Part shown: positions 8,143-15,682 of the stretch, one piece after another
How the letters are laid out: the number at the start of each line of letters is the position of its first letter
Numbering within the stretch: position 1 is the first letter of the stretch
NCBI RefSeq assembly: GCF_000966285.1
Contig: NZ_KQ031391.1
Coordinates: 6,138,430-6,202,429, forward strand
Direction: 5' to 3'
DNA length: 64,000 bases
Source: Pseudofrankia sp. DC12
GTDB taxonomy: Bacteria > Actinomycetota > Actinomycetes > Frankiales > Frankiaceae
Translations under genes and position numbers: made by a program
The notes under the pieces: generated by a model
Databases searched by the model: none
Told to the model about the DNA's origin: nothing
Seen by the model: the letters and a program-made list of their open reading frames with translations, nothing else

Positions 8143-9309
8143 ATGGTCGATCGAAAGGCCGTCACGACGGCCCTGGCGCAGCAGCGGATCGAGCTGCCGT
8201 CCTGGGCCTTCGGCAACTCGGGGACGAGGTTCAAGGTCTTCGCCCAGCCGGGCGTCCCGCGCGACCCGTTCGAGAAGGTCGCCGACGCCGGCCAGGTGCA
8301 CGCCTTCACCGGCGTCGCGCCGAGCGTCGCCCTGCACATCCCGTGGGACTCCGTCGACGACTGGGCCAAGCTCGGCCACGCCGCCGCCGACGCGGGCATC
8401 CGGCTCGGGACCATCAACGCGAACGTCTTCCAGGACGACGACTACAAGCTCGGCAGCGTCACCAACCCGGACCCCCGGGTGCGCCGCAAGGCCCTCGACC
8501 ACCTGCTCGCCTGCGTCGACGTCATGGACCAGACCGGTTCGCGGGACCTGAAGCTCTGGTTCTCCGACGGCACCAACTACCCCGGCCAGGACGACATCCG
8601 GGCCCGCCAGGACCGGCTCGCCGAGGCGCTCGCCGCCGTCTACGCCCGGCTCGGCGCCGAGCAGCGGCTGATCCTGGAGTACAAGCTGTTCGAGCCGGCC
8701 TTCTACACGATGGACGTGCCGGACTGGGGCACCGCCTACGCGCACTGCCTCACCCTCGGCGAGCGGGCCAAGGTCTGCGTCGACACCGGCCACCACGCGC
8801 CGGGCACCAACATCGAGTTCATCGTCGCGGTCCTGCAGCGGGCCGGGAAGCTCGGCGCGTTCGACTTCAACTCCCGGTTCTACGCCGACGACGACCTCAT
8901 CGTCGGCGCGGCCGACCCGTTCCAGCTGTTCCGCATCCTGTTCGAGGTGGCCGCCGCCGGCGGCCTGGCCGAAAGCTCGGAGATCACCTTCATGCTCGAC
9001 CAGTGCCACAACATCGAGCCCAAGATCCCCGGGCAGATCCGCTCGGTGATGAACGTCCAGGAGGCGACGGCGAAGGCCCTGCTCGTCGACGTCGACGCGC
9101 TCGCCGCCGCGCAGCGCGCCGGTGACATCCTCGGCGCGAACGCCGTCCTGATGGACGCCTACAACACCGACGTCCGGCCGCTGCTCGCCGACCTGCGGCG
9201 ATCCCAGGGGCTCGATCCCGATCCGATGGGCGCCTACGCCCGCTCCGGCTACGCCGAGCGGATCGTCGCCGACCGGACCGGCGGGCAGCAGGCCGGGTGG
9301 GGCGCATGA
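8143..9309 (+). CDS. rhaI: L-rhamnose isomerase (xylose-isomerase-like TIM barrel)
   Basis: A 388-aa TIM-barrel isomerase converting L-rhamnose to L-rhamnulose in the cytoplasm. It matches the RhaI type (Pseudomonas stutzeri or actinobacterial) rather than E. coli RhaA. Visible blocks include LPSWAFGNSGTRFKVFAQPG at the N-terminus, the metal-site segments LKLWFSDGTNYPGQ, LILEYKLFEPAFY, VCVDTGHHAPGTN and FDFNSRFYADDDLIVG, and a long C-terminal helix. I chose the ATG at 8143, preceded by a GGAGAG tract. It is the first gene of rhaI-rhaEW-rhaB, and its stop overlaps the next start by ATGA. Confidence 0.94.
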   Translation: MVDRKAVTTALAQQRIELPSWAFGNSGTRFKVFAQPGVPRDPFEKVADAGQVHAFTGVAPSVALHIPWDSVDDWAKLGHAAADAGIRLGTINANVFQDDDYKLGSVTNPDPRVRRKALDHLLACVDVMDQTGSRDLKLWFSDGTNYPGQDDIRARQDRLAEALAAVYARLGAEQRLILEYKLFEPAFYTMDVPDWGTAYAHCLTLGERAKVCVDTGHHAPGTNIEFIVAVLQRAGKLGAFDFNSRFYADDDLIVGAADPFQLFRILFEVAAAGGLAESSEITFMLDQCHNIEPKIPGQIRSVMNVQEATAKALLVDVDALAAAQRAGDILGANAVLMDAYNTDVRPLLADLRRSQGLDPDPMGAYARSGYAERIVADRTGGQQAGWGA

Positions 9310-11357
9310 ACGCCGAGACGCCAGCCGCCGAGACGCCCGCCGAGCTCGTCGCTCGGTCCCACCGGCTCGGCTGGGACCCCCGCAACACCAACTACGCCGG
9401 CGGCAACACGTCGGCCAAGGGCGCCCTGACCGACCCGGTGACCGACCAGCCGATCGACGTGCTGTGGGTCAAGGGCTCCGGCGGGGACCTCGGCACCCTC
9501 ACCGAGGCGGGCCTGGCCGTCCTGCGCCTGGACCGGCTGCGCGCCCTGCCCGGCGTCTACCGGGGCGTCGAGCACGAGGACGAGATGGTCGCCGCGTTCG
9601 ACTTCTGCCGCCACGGCCTCGGCGGCGCCGCGCCGTCGATCGACACCGCCATGCACGGCCTGGTCGAGGCCAGCCACGTCGACCACCTGCACCCCGACTC
9701 CGGGATCGCGCTGGCGACCGCGGCCGACGGCGAGGCGCTGACCAAGGAGTGCTTCGGCAACCGCGTCGTCTGGGTGCCGTGGCGCCGGCCCGGCTTCCAG
9801 CTTGGGCTGGACATCGCGGCGGTGAAGGAGGCCAACCCGCAGGCGATCGGCTGCATCCTGGGCGGCCACGGCATCACCGCCTGGGGCGACACCAGCGAAA
9901 GCTGCGAGGCGCACTCGCTGGAGATCATCCGTACCGCCGAGGCGTTCCTGGCCGAACGCGGGAAGGCCGAGCCGTTCGGCCCGGCCCTCGCGGCCTTCGC
10001 GCCGCTGGCCCCGGACGAGCGCCGGGCCCGCGCCGCCGCGCTCGCCCCGCTGGTGCGCGGCCTGGCCTCGACGGACAACCCGCAGGTCGGCCACTTCACC
10101 GACGCGCCCGTCGTCCTGGACTTCCTCGCCGGGGCCGAGCACCCGCGCCTCGCCGCGCTGGGGACGTCGTGCCCCGACCACTTCCTGCGCACCAAGGTCC
10201 GACCGCTGGTCCTGGACCTGCCCCCGGCCGCGCCGCTGGACGAGGTCACCGCCCGGCTGCGCGAGCTGCACGCCGCCTACCGGGAGGACTACCGGGCCTA
10301 CTACGAGCGTCACGCGAACCCGGACTCGCCGGCGATGCGCGGCGCCGACCCGGCGATCGTCCTGGTCCCCGGCGTCGGCATGTTCAGCTTCGGCCGCGAC
10401 AAGCAGACCGCCAGGGTCGCCGGCGAGTTCTACGTCAACGCCATCAACGTGATGCGCGGCGCCGAGGCCGTCTCGACGTACGCCCCGATCGACGAGGCGG
10501 AGAAGTTCCGCATCGAGTACTGGGCGCTGGAGGAGGCCAAGCTGCGCCGGATGCCGGCGCCGAAGCCGCTGGCGACCCGGGTCGCGCTGGTCACCGGTGC
10601 CGCTAGCGGTATCGGGCGCGCGATCGCGCTGCGGCTCGCGGACGAGGGCGCCTGCGTCGTCGTCGCCGACCTGGACCAGGAGAAGGCGGCCGCCGTCGCC
10701 ACCGAGCTCGGCGGCCCCGACCGGGCCATCGGGGTCAGCGCGGACGTCTCCGTGCCCGGCGCGGTCGCGGCTGCGTTCGTCGAGGCCGCGCTCGCCTTCG
10801 GCGGCGTCGACCTCGTCGTCAACAACGCCGGCCTGTCGATCTCGAAGCCGCTGCTGGAGACGTCCGAACGCGACTGGGACCTGCAGCACGACGTCATGGC
10901 CAAGGGCAGCTTCCTCGTCGCCCGCGAGGCCGCCAGGCTGATGGTCGAGCAGGGCCTGGGCGGTGACCTCGTCTACATCGCCAGCAAGAACAGCGTCTTC
11001 GCCGGCCCGGACAACGTCGCCTACGGCTCGGCGAAGGCCGACCAGGCCCACCAGGTGCGGCTGCTCGCCGCGGAGCTCGGCAGACACGGGATCCGCGTCA
11101 ACGGGATCAACCCCGACGGCGTGGTCCGCGGGTCGGGCATCTTCGCGGGCGGCTGGGGCGCGAAGCGGGCGGCCGTGTACGGCGTCGAGGAGTCCGACCT
11201 CGGCGCCTTCTACGCGAAGCGCACGCTGCTGGGCCGCGAGGTGCTGCCCGAGCACGTCGCCGCGGCGGTCTTCGCCCTGGTCGGCGGCGACCTGACCCGC
11301 ACGACGGGCGTCCACCTCCCGGTCGACTCGGGCGTGGCCGCGGCCTTCCTGCGATGA
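9306..11357 (+). CDS. rhaEW: Bifunctional rhamnulose-1-phosphate aldolase / lactaldehyde dehydrogenase
   Basis: A 683-aa fusion. Residues 1-420 are a class II aldolase/adducin domain with the zinc-binding HVDHLHPDS motif and the ILGGHGITAWGDT block. Residues 425-683 are a short-chain dehydrogenase with the ALVTGAASGIGRAIALRLAD nucleotide-binding start, LVVNNAG and a YGSAKADQ active-site block. The first half would cleave L-rhamnulose-1-phosphate to dihydroxyacetone phosphate and L-lactaldehyde. The second would oxidise lactaldehyde to lactate, which the neighbouring LutABC can use. The ATG at 9306 overlaps the rhaI stop. The same architecture occurs in Bacillus RhaEW. Confidence 0.94.
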   Translation: MNAETPAAETPAELVARSHRLGWDPRNTNYAGGNTSAKGALTDPVTDQPIDVLWVKGSGGDLGTLTEAGLAVLRLDRLRALPGVYRGVEHEDEMVAAFDFCRHGLGGAAPSIDTAMHGLVEASHVDHLHPDSGIALATAADGEALTKECFGNRVVWVPWRRPGFQLGLDIAAVKEANPQAIGCILGGHGITAWGDTSESCEAHSLEIIRTAEAFLAERGKAEPFGPALAAFAPLAPDERRARAAALAPLVRGLASTDNPQVGHFTDAPVVLDFLAGAEHPRLAALGTSCPDHFLRTKVRPLVLDLPPAAPLDEVTARLRELHAAYREDYRAYYERHANPDSPAMRGADPAIVLVPGVGMFSFGRDKQTARVAGEFYVNAINVMRGAEAVSTYAPIDEAEKFRIEYWALEEAKLRRMPAPKPLATRVALVTGAASGIGRAIALRLADEGACVVVADLDQEKAAAVATELGGPDRAIGVSADVSVPGAVAAAFVEAALAFGGVDLVVNNAGLSISKPLLETSERDWDLQHDVMAKGSFLVAREAARLMVEQGLGGDLVYIASKNSVFAGPDNVAYGSAKADQAHQVRLLAAELGRHGIRVNGINPDGVVRGSGIFAGGWGAKRAAVYGVEESDLGAFYAKRTLLGREVLPEHVAAAVFALVGGDLTRTTGVHLPVDSGVAAAFLR

Positions 11358-11418
11358 CAGCGGGCACGCGATGACGAAGGCCGTGCGATGAAAGAGACGG
11401 CGCGATGAAGCAGACGTC
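11351..11418 (+). repeat. 17-nt imperfect tandem repeat spanning the rhaB start
   Basis: Four copies of GCGATGA recur at exactly 17-nt intervals (11351, 11368, 11385, 11402). Copy 1 contains the rhaEW stop and copy 4 contains the rhaB start codon. Copies 3 and 4 are most alike. Because 17 is not a multiple of three, each ATG lies in a different frame. Confidence 0.7.
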
Positions 11419-12898
11419 CGTCGCGGCGGTCGACCTGGGCGCGTCCAGCGGCCGGGTCGCCGTCGCCCGGATCGGCCCGGCCGGCGTCGACCTCCAGGAG
11501 GTGCACCGCTTCCCGAACACGCCGGTCCGGGCCGGCGGCCGGCTGCGCTGGGACGTCCTCGCGCTGTTCGGCGGCGCGATCGAGGGCCTACGCCGGGGAA
11601 TCAGCCTGACTGGCGGCCTCGACAGCGTCGGCGTGGACAGCTGGGCCGTCGACTACGGCCTGCTCGACGCGGACGGCGACCTGCTCGGCAACCCGGTCAG
11701 CTACCGCGACCCCGGCACCGGGGCGGCCGTTACGGCCGTGCTCGACACGCTCGGCCCGGACGAGCTCTACGCGGCCACCGGCACTCAGCTGCAGCCGTTC
11801 AACACCCTGTTCCAGCTGCTCGCCCGCCGCGGCACCGCGCAGGGCGCCGTGGCCCGCCATGCCCTGCTGATCCCGGACCTGATCACGTACTGGCTGACCG
11901 GCCAGCTGCGGACCGAGCTGACCAACGCGTCCACGACGCAGCTCCTCGACCCGCGCACGGCCTCCTGGTCGGCGGACCTGGCCAGGCGGCTGGACGCGCC
12001 GGTGGGCCTGTTCCCGCCGCTGGCCGCACCGGGGACACCGCTCGGCGCGGCGCGCGACGACCTGGGCCTGGCCCAGCGCCCGCAGGTTGTGCTCGCCCCG
12101 TCCCACGACACGGCGGCGGCCGTCGCGGGCATCCCGGCGGGCGGCGACGACTTCGCCTTCGTCTGCACCGGGACCTGGGCGCTGGTCGGGGTCGAGCTGC
12201 CGAGGCCTGTGATCACCTCGGCGAGCCGCGCGGCGAACTTCACCAATGAGCTCGGCGTCGACGCGACCACCCGCTTCCTGCGCAACGTCACCGGGTTCTG
12301 GCTGCTGCAGGAGTGCGTCCGGCACTGGCGGGAGGCCGGTGACGACGTCGACCTGCCCGGCCTGGTCGCGGCGGCGGCGGCCGTCCCCGGGCCGCGGGCG
12401 GTGATCGACGTCCAGGACCCGGTGTTCCTCGCGCCCGGCGACATGCCGCGCCGGGTCCGGGCGGCCGCGGCCCGGACCAGCGGCCTCGCGCTGGAGACCC
12501 ACGCGGAGGTCGCGCGGTGCGTGCTGGACAGCCTGGCCCTCGCGGTCCGCCGGGCGGTGCGCGACGCGGCCACCCTCTCGGGCCGGCCGGTCCGGGTCCT
12601 GCACCTCGTCGGCGGGGGAGTCGCGAACACCCTGTTCTGCCAGCTCGTCGCGGACGCCTGCGAGCTGCCGGTCCTGGCCGGCCCGACCGAGGCCGCCTCC
12701 TGGGGCACGGTCATGACGCAGGCCCGCGCGCTCGGTGCGGTCGAGGACTCGCTCGCCGCCAGCCGGGCGACGATCGCCCGCGCCGTCGCGCCGGCGCGGT
12801 ACACACCGAGCCCGTCCCGCGCCTGGGAACGGGCCGATCAGGCCTGCCCGACGGCCGCGGCGCCGGCCTGGAGCCCCGCCGTCCCGACGGCGACCTGA
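11405..12898 (+). CDS. rhaB: Rhamnulokinase (FGGY family)
   Basis: A 497-aa FGGY carbohydrate kinase phosphorylating L-rhamnulose. The N-terminal phosphate loop reads VAAVDLGASSGRVAVARIG. GVDSWAVDYGLLD near residue 75, DLITYWLTGQL, the SHDTAAAVAG block near 238 and HLVGGGVANTLFCQ near 400 match RhaB. The C-terminal 30 residues are a loose tail. The start ATG lies in the fourth copy of the 17-nt repeat, 47 nt after rhaEW. It completes the rhamnose pathway. The gene ends 7 nt from the convergent DUF6629 gene. Confidence 0.95.
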   Translation: MKQTSVAAVDLGASSGRVAVARIGPAGVDLQEVHRFPNTPVRAGGRLRWDVLALFGGAIEGLRRGISLTGGLDSVGVDSWAVDYGLLDADGDLLGNPVSYRDPGTGAAVTAVLDTLGPDELYAATGTQLQPFNTLFQLLARRGTAQGAVARHALLIPDLITYWLTGQLRTELTNASTTQLLDPRTASWSADLARRLDAPVGLFPPLAAPGTPLGAARDDLGLAQRPQVVLAPSHDTAAAVAGIPAGGDDFAFVCTGTWALVGVELPRPVITSASRAANFTNELGVDATTRFLRNVTGFWLLQECVRHWREAGDDVDLPGLVAAAAAVPGPRAVIDVQDPVFLAPGDMPRRVRAAAARTSGLALETHAEVARCVLDSLALAVRRAVRDAATLSGRPVRVLHLVGGGVANTLFCQLVADACELPVLAGPTEAASWGTVMTQARALGAVEDSLAASRATIARAVAPARYTPSPSRAWERADQACPTAAAPAWSPAVPTAT

Positions 12899-12905
12899 GC
12901 GCGCC

Positions 12906-13577
12906 CTACCGGCCGGCGAGCGCGGGGCGGCCGACCCGCTGGCCGCCCGCGCCGCCGGAGCGCAGGTGCCAGGCCACGGCGATGCTGGTGACCGCGGCCC
13001 AGGCGCACCACAGCGAGGTGACGGCGTCGGTCGCGATCCACGCCAGCAGCCCGACCGCCGCCATGTTGACGACGCCGTACCAGCGCAGGAACGACCGGCC
13101 GGAGACGACCAGCGCGCCGCAGGTGCTGACCAGGTACAGCACGATGATCACGGGCCCGGCGTACATGTGCACGTGATAGACGATGTGGTGGCCGTCCGGG
13201 GTCGCGGTGACGGGCCTGGCGACGAGGGCCGCCACCAGGCCGGCCGCGCACAGCACACCGGCGGCGAGCGTGACGACCTCGGCCAGCCGGTGGGCCGGCG
13301 AGTGTTCGAGCGCCAGCACGGTGACGGGCACGTACACGGGCAGGACGACGAAGGCGACAGCCGCGTAGCTCGCGGTCGCGACGGTCAGGGCTCCGTGGCT
13401 GACATCGCCGCGCAGCCCCCACCAGACGAACGCCTCGACGAACGTGTGCCCGGCGAGCAGGAGCGGCAGGACGGCCAGCGGCCACTGCGCGCCGGTCCGG
13501 ACATGTCGGACGGTGTCGACACCCACAGCCCCGATCACGACGGCGCTGACGACGTCGGCCTCCGGCGAGAAACACAT
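12906..13577 (-). CDS. DUF6629 family membrane protein
   Basis: A 223-aa polytopic membrane protein. The start MCFSPEADVVSAVVIGAVGV and about seven hydrophobic helices match DUF6629, a family of unknown function. Conserved polar residues lie in helices (HTFVEAFVWWG, HIVYHVHMYAG). I chose the ATG at 13577 because the family begins with MCFS; the frame is open a little further upstream. It is convergent with rhaB and probably unrelated to it. Confidence 0.8.
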   Translation of the reverse strand: MCFSPEADVVSAVVIGAVGVDTVRHVRTGAQWPLAVLPLLLAGHTFVEAFVWWGLRGDVSHGALTVATASYAAVAFVVLPVYVPVTVLALEHSPAHRLAEVVTLAAGVLCAAGLVAALVARPVTATPDGHHIVYHVHMYAGPVIIVLYLVSTCGALVVSGRSFLRWYGVVNMAAVGLLAWIATDAVTSLWCAWAAVTSIAVAWHLRSGGAGGQRVGRPALAGR

Positions 13578-13674
13578 CCCAGCTCCCCCGACCCACCCGC
13601 GCACGCCTCATTACGAACCTAGCGCCACTGCCGGTGGGGCTGGGCTCGTTCCGGCGTGATCGCGGTCGCTCCGG

Positions 13675-13972
13675 TCAGGCCGCGGGGCCCGCGGCCGGCG
13701 GCCAGAGCGGGGAGCGCACATCGAAGCCCAGCGGGCCGTCCCAGCGGTTGCGCGCGGCCACCTCGTGCACCGGGCGCCGCCCGGCGACGCCCCAGCGTCC
13801 CGTCGGGTAGCCGAAGCTGACGCAGCAGGCGTTGATCCACCCCTCGTCGCGCGGGACCGCCAGGATCTCCAGCACCTCGTCCTTCGCGAAGATCCCGAGC
13901 ACGCTGGTCAGCGAGCTTCCGATCCCCTCGGCCCTGGCGGCGAGCTGCGCGCTCCAGACGGGTCGCGGTCGC
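13675..13972 (-). pseudogene. Nitroreductase family, C-terminal fragment
   Basis: This is the C-terminal third of a nitroreductase-fold protein: WSAQLAARAEGIGSSLTSV, LGIFAKDEVLEILAVPRDEG, then CCVSFGYPTGRWGV and a natural stop at 13675-13677. The frame continues up to about 13972, where similarity stops abruptly at the junction with the next fragment on the other strand. No start or ribosome-binding site exists. Confidence 0.65.
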
Positions 13973-14195
13973 CCAGGCCGGGCCGGTGCAGATCGAGCTG
14001 ATCACCCAGTGCTGCGGTCGCGCCAGCATCTTCCGCGAGCAGGCCCTCACCGGCCGGGCCGGCTTCCACCAGCTCTGCACGGCCAACCTCGACTACGACG
14101 GCAGGCGGGCCTTCTACCTTGGCCTCGGCTACGAGCTGGCCTGCGAGCTCACCTACGCCGACGGCATCCGGGTCGGCTACTTCGACGACCTGGCT
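13973..14195 (+). pseudogene. VOC/glyoxalase family, internal fragment
   Basis: An in-frame piece of a vicinal-oxygen-chelate protein: VAVAQAGPVQIELITQ, RASIFREQALTGRAGFHQLC, then a second-module start and GLGYELACELTYADGIRVGY. It lacks both ends and is bounded by fragments of unrelated genes on the opposite strand. It is the second piece of a four-gene mosaic. Confidence 0.6.
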
Positions 14196-14428
14196 GGCCC
14201 CGGCTTTCGCCGCGGCGGCCAGCAGGTGGGTGACCGAGGCGCGGAAGAAGTCCACCGACGCCTCGTCGAAGGCCGGCGAGTTGGTCACGTCCACGAGGAC
14301 GTCGGCGCCGTGGACCGCGTCGTCGAGCCCCGCGCCGGTCAGGAGGTCGACCCCGGTCGAGCGCGAGTGCGCGGCGACATCGTGGCCCGCCGCCGTGAGG
14401 TTCCGCGCGACCCGTGCTCCGATGAGGG
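14196..14428 (-). pseudogene. NmrA/SDR-like NAD(P)-binding protein, N-terminal fragment
   Basis: A leftward frame reads LIGARVARNLTAAGHDVAAHSR followed by GVDLLTGAGLDDAVHGADV, DVTNSPAFDEASVDFF and THLLAAAAKAGA. This is the start of an NmrA-like NAD(P)-binding protein missing its first residues (GxxG loop partly lost) and everything after about residue 85. The flanking sequence at both ends belongs to other families. Confidence 0.6.
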
Positions 14429-14700
14429 CCCAGGAGATCAAGGTTCTCGACGTCGTCGAGGCGGTCGAGGGCCCCGCGCCGACGTTCGTCTGCACGGAGA
14501 TCAGGCAGCGCGGGCCGTTGGCCGCGCCGCCGGAGGCCTGCGCGGCGCCGGGCGCGATCACCCGCACGGTGATCGCCGCCGACCAGGCCTGGCGGGCCGT
14601 CCTGCGCGAGGTCTCCGTCGCCGGCCTCGGCCGGATGGTCGGCGGCGACTACGAGACCGACGTGATGGGCCAGGTCGGCGCCTGGCTCGCGGCCGGCTAG
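14429..14700 (+). pseudogene. Rrf2 family regulator, C-terminal fragment
   Basis: A rightward frame starts abruptly with IKVLDVVEAVEGPAPTFVC, then EIRQRGPLAAPPEAC, AITRTVIAADQAWRAVLREV and a natural stop at 14698-14700. This is the C-terminal half of an Rrf2 regulator with its helix-turn-helix missing. It is the last piece of the mosaic and abuts the end of the ABC permease gene on the other strand. Confidence 0.6.
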
Positions 14701-14710
14701 CCGGCTCGCG

Positions 14711-15682
14711 CTAGCTGACGATGTCCTTGCGCTGGAAGCGCCACCAGGCCAGGGCGAAGAACGCCGCCGAGTAGGCCAGGACGACGCCGGCGCCGCGCAT
14801 CATGTTGTCCCACTGGATGCCGGGCCCGAGGGCGTCGAGCCAGGCGTACTGGAAGTGGGTCGGCAGGAACCGGCGGTACGGGTCCAGCGCGGTGATCGAG
14901 TCGAGGATGTTCGACAGGACGACGACCATGGTGGCGCCGCCGACAGCGCCCAGCGGGGCGTCGGTGACCACGCCGAGCAGGAACGCCAGCGCCGCGACCA
15001 GCAGCGACTGCAGGCTCGCGTAGCCGACCACGATTAGCAGCCGTGTCAGCCCCTCCCCGGCCGTGAAGGTGCCGCCCAGGGGCGACTGCGCGGGCGCCCA
15101 GCCGAAGAACAGCCCACCGACCACGAGCGCCCAGCCGGGCAGCAGGACGTTCGCGCCAAGGCTCAGCGACAGGGCGACGATCAGCTTCTGCCGCAGCAGC
15201 CGAGGCCGGGGGACCGGGATCGCGAGCAGGTACCGCAGCGACGACCAGCTCGCCTCGCTGGCCACCGTGTCGCCGCAGAACAGCGCGACCAGCACGACGA
15301 GCAGGAACGACGCCGAGGCGAACTCGGTGAACAGCGCGAAGTTGGTCGCCCCCTTCGTCGCCAGGGCCGCGAGCAGCTGCCCGGAGAAGCTGCCGTCGTT
15401 CGACTGTGCCGACGAGTCCGGCGAGCTCACCTGGAAGGCCAGCGCGATGGCCAGCGGCAGCAGCAGCAGGACCAGCCCGACCAGGTGGATCCGCCGGCGG
15501 CGCAGCTGGCGGACGAACTCGACCCGGGCCCGCAGCGTGCGCCCGGGCCGGAAACCGTTGTCGTGGGCCTCGGCGGCGTCCATCAGCCGGTCGTGGGCGC
15601 CGCGCTGGGTGGGCGGGGGCCGCACGCCGTCGAACGGGTCCGTGGGTGCGTCCGTGGGTGCGTTCGTGGGTGGAAGTGTCAT
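14711..15682 (-). CDS. ABC-2 type transporter permease
   Basis: A 323-aa permease with about six hydrophobic helices and a charged N-terminal cytoplasmic segment (about 60 residues, PTNAPTDAPTDPFDG). Helix-rich blocks include LVGLVLLLLPLAIALAFQV, FLLVVLVALFCGDTVASEAS and the C-terminal WWRFQRKDIVS. CGDTVASEASWSSLRYLL is the usual ABC-2 loop after the second helix. Its ATG overlaps the stop of the upstream hydrolase-ATPase fusion by ATGA, so the two form one exporter. Substrate unknown. Confidence 0.88.
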   Translation of the reverse strand: MTLPPTNAPTDAPTDPFDGVRPPPTQRGAHDRLMDAAEAHDNGFRPGRTLRARVEFVRQLRRRRIHLVGLVLLLLPLAIALAFQVSSPDSSAQSNDGSFSGQLLAALATKGATNFALFTEFASASFLLVVLVALFCGDTVASEASWSSLRYLLAIPVPRPRLLRQKLIVALSLSLGANVLLPGWALVVGGLFFGWAPAQSPLGGTFTAGEGLTRLLIVVGYASLQSLLVAALAFLLGVVTDAPLGAVGGATMVVVLSNILDSITALDPYRRFLPTHFQYAWLDALGPGIQWDNMMRGAGVVLAYSAAFFALAWWRFQRKDIVS

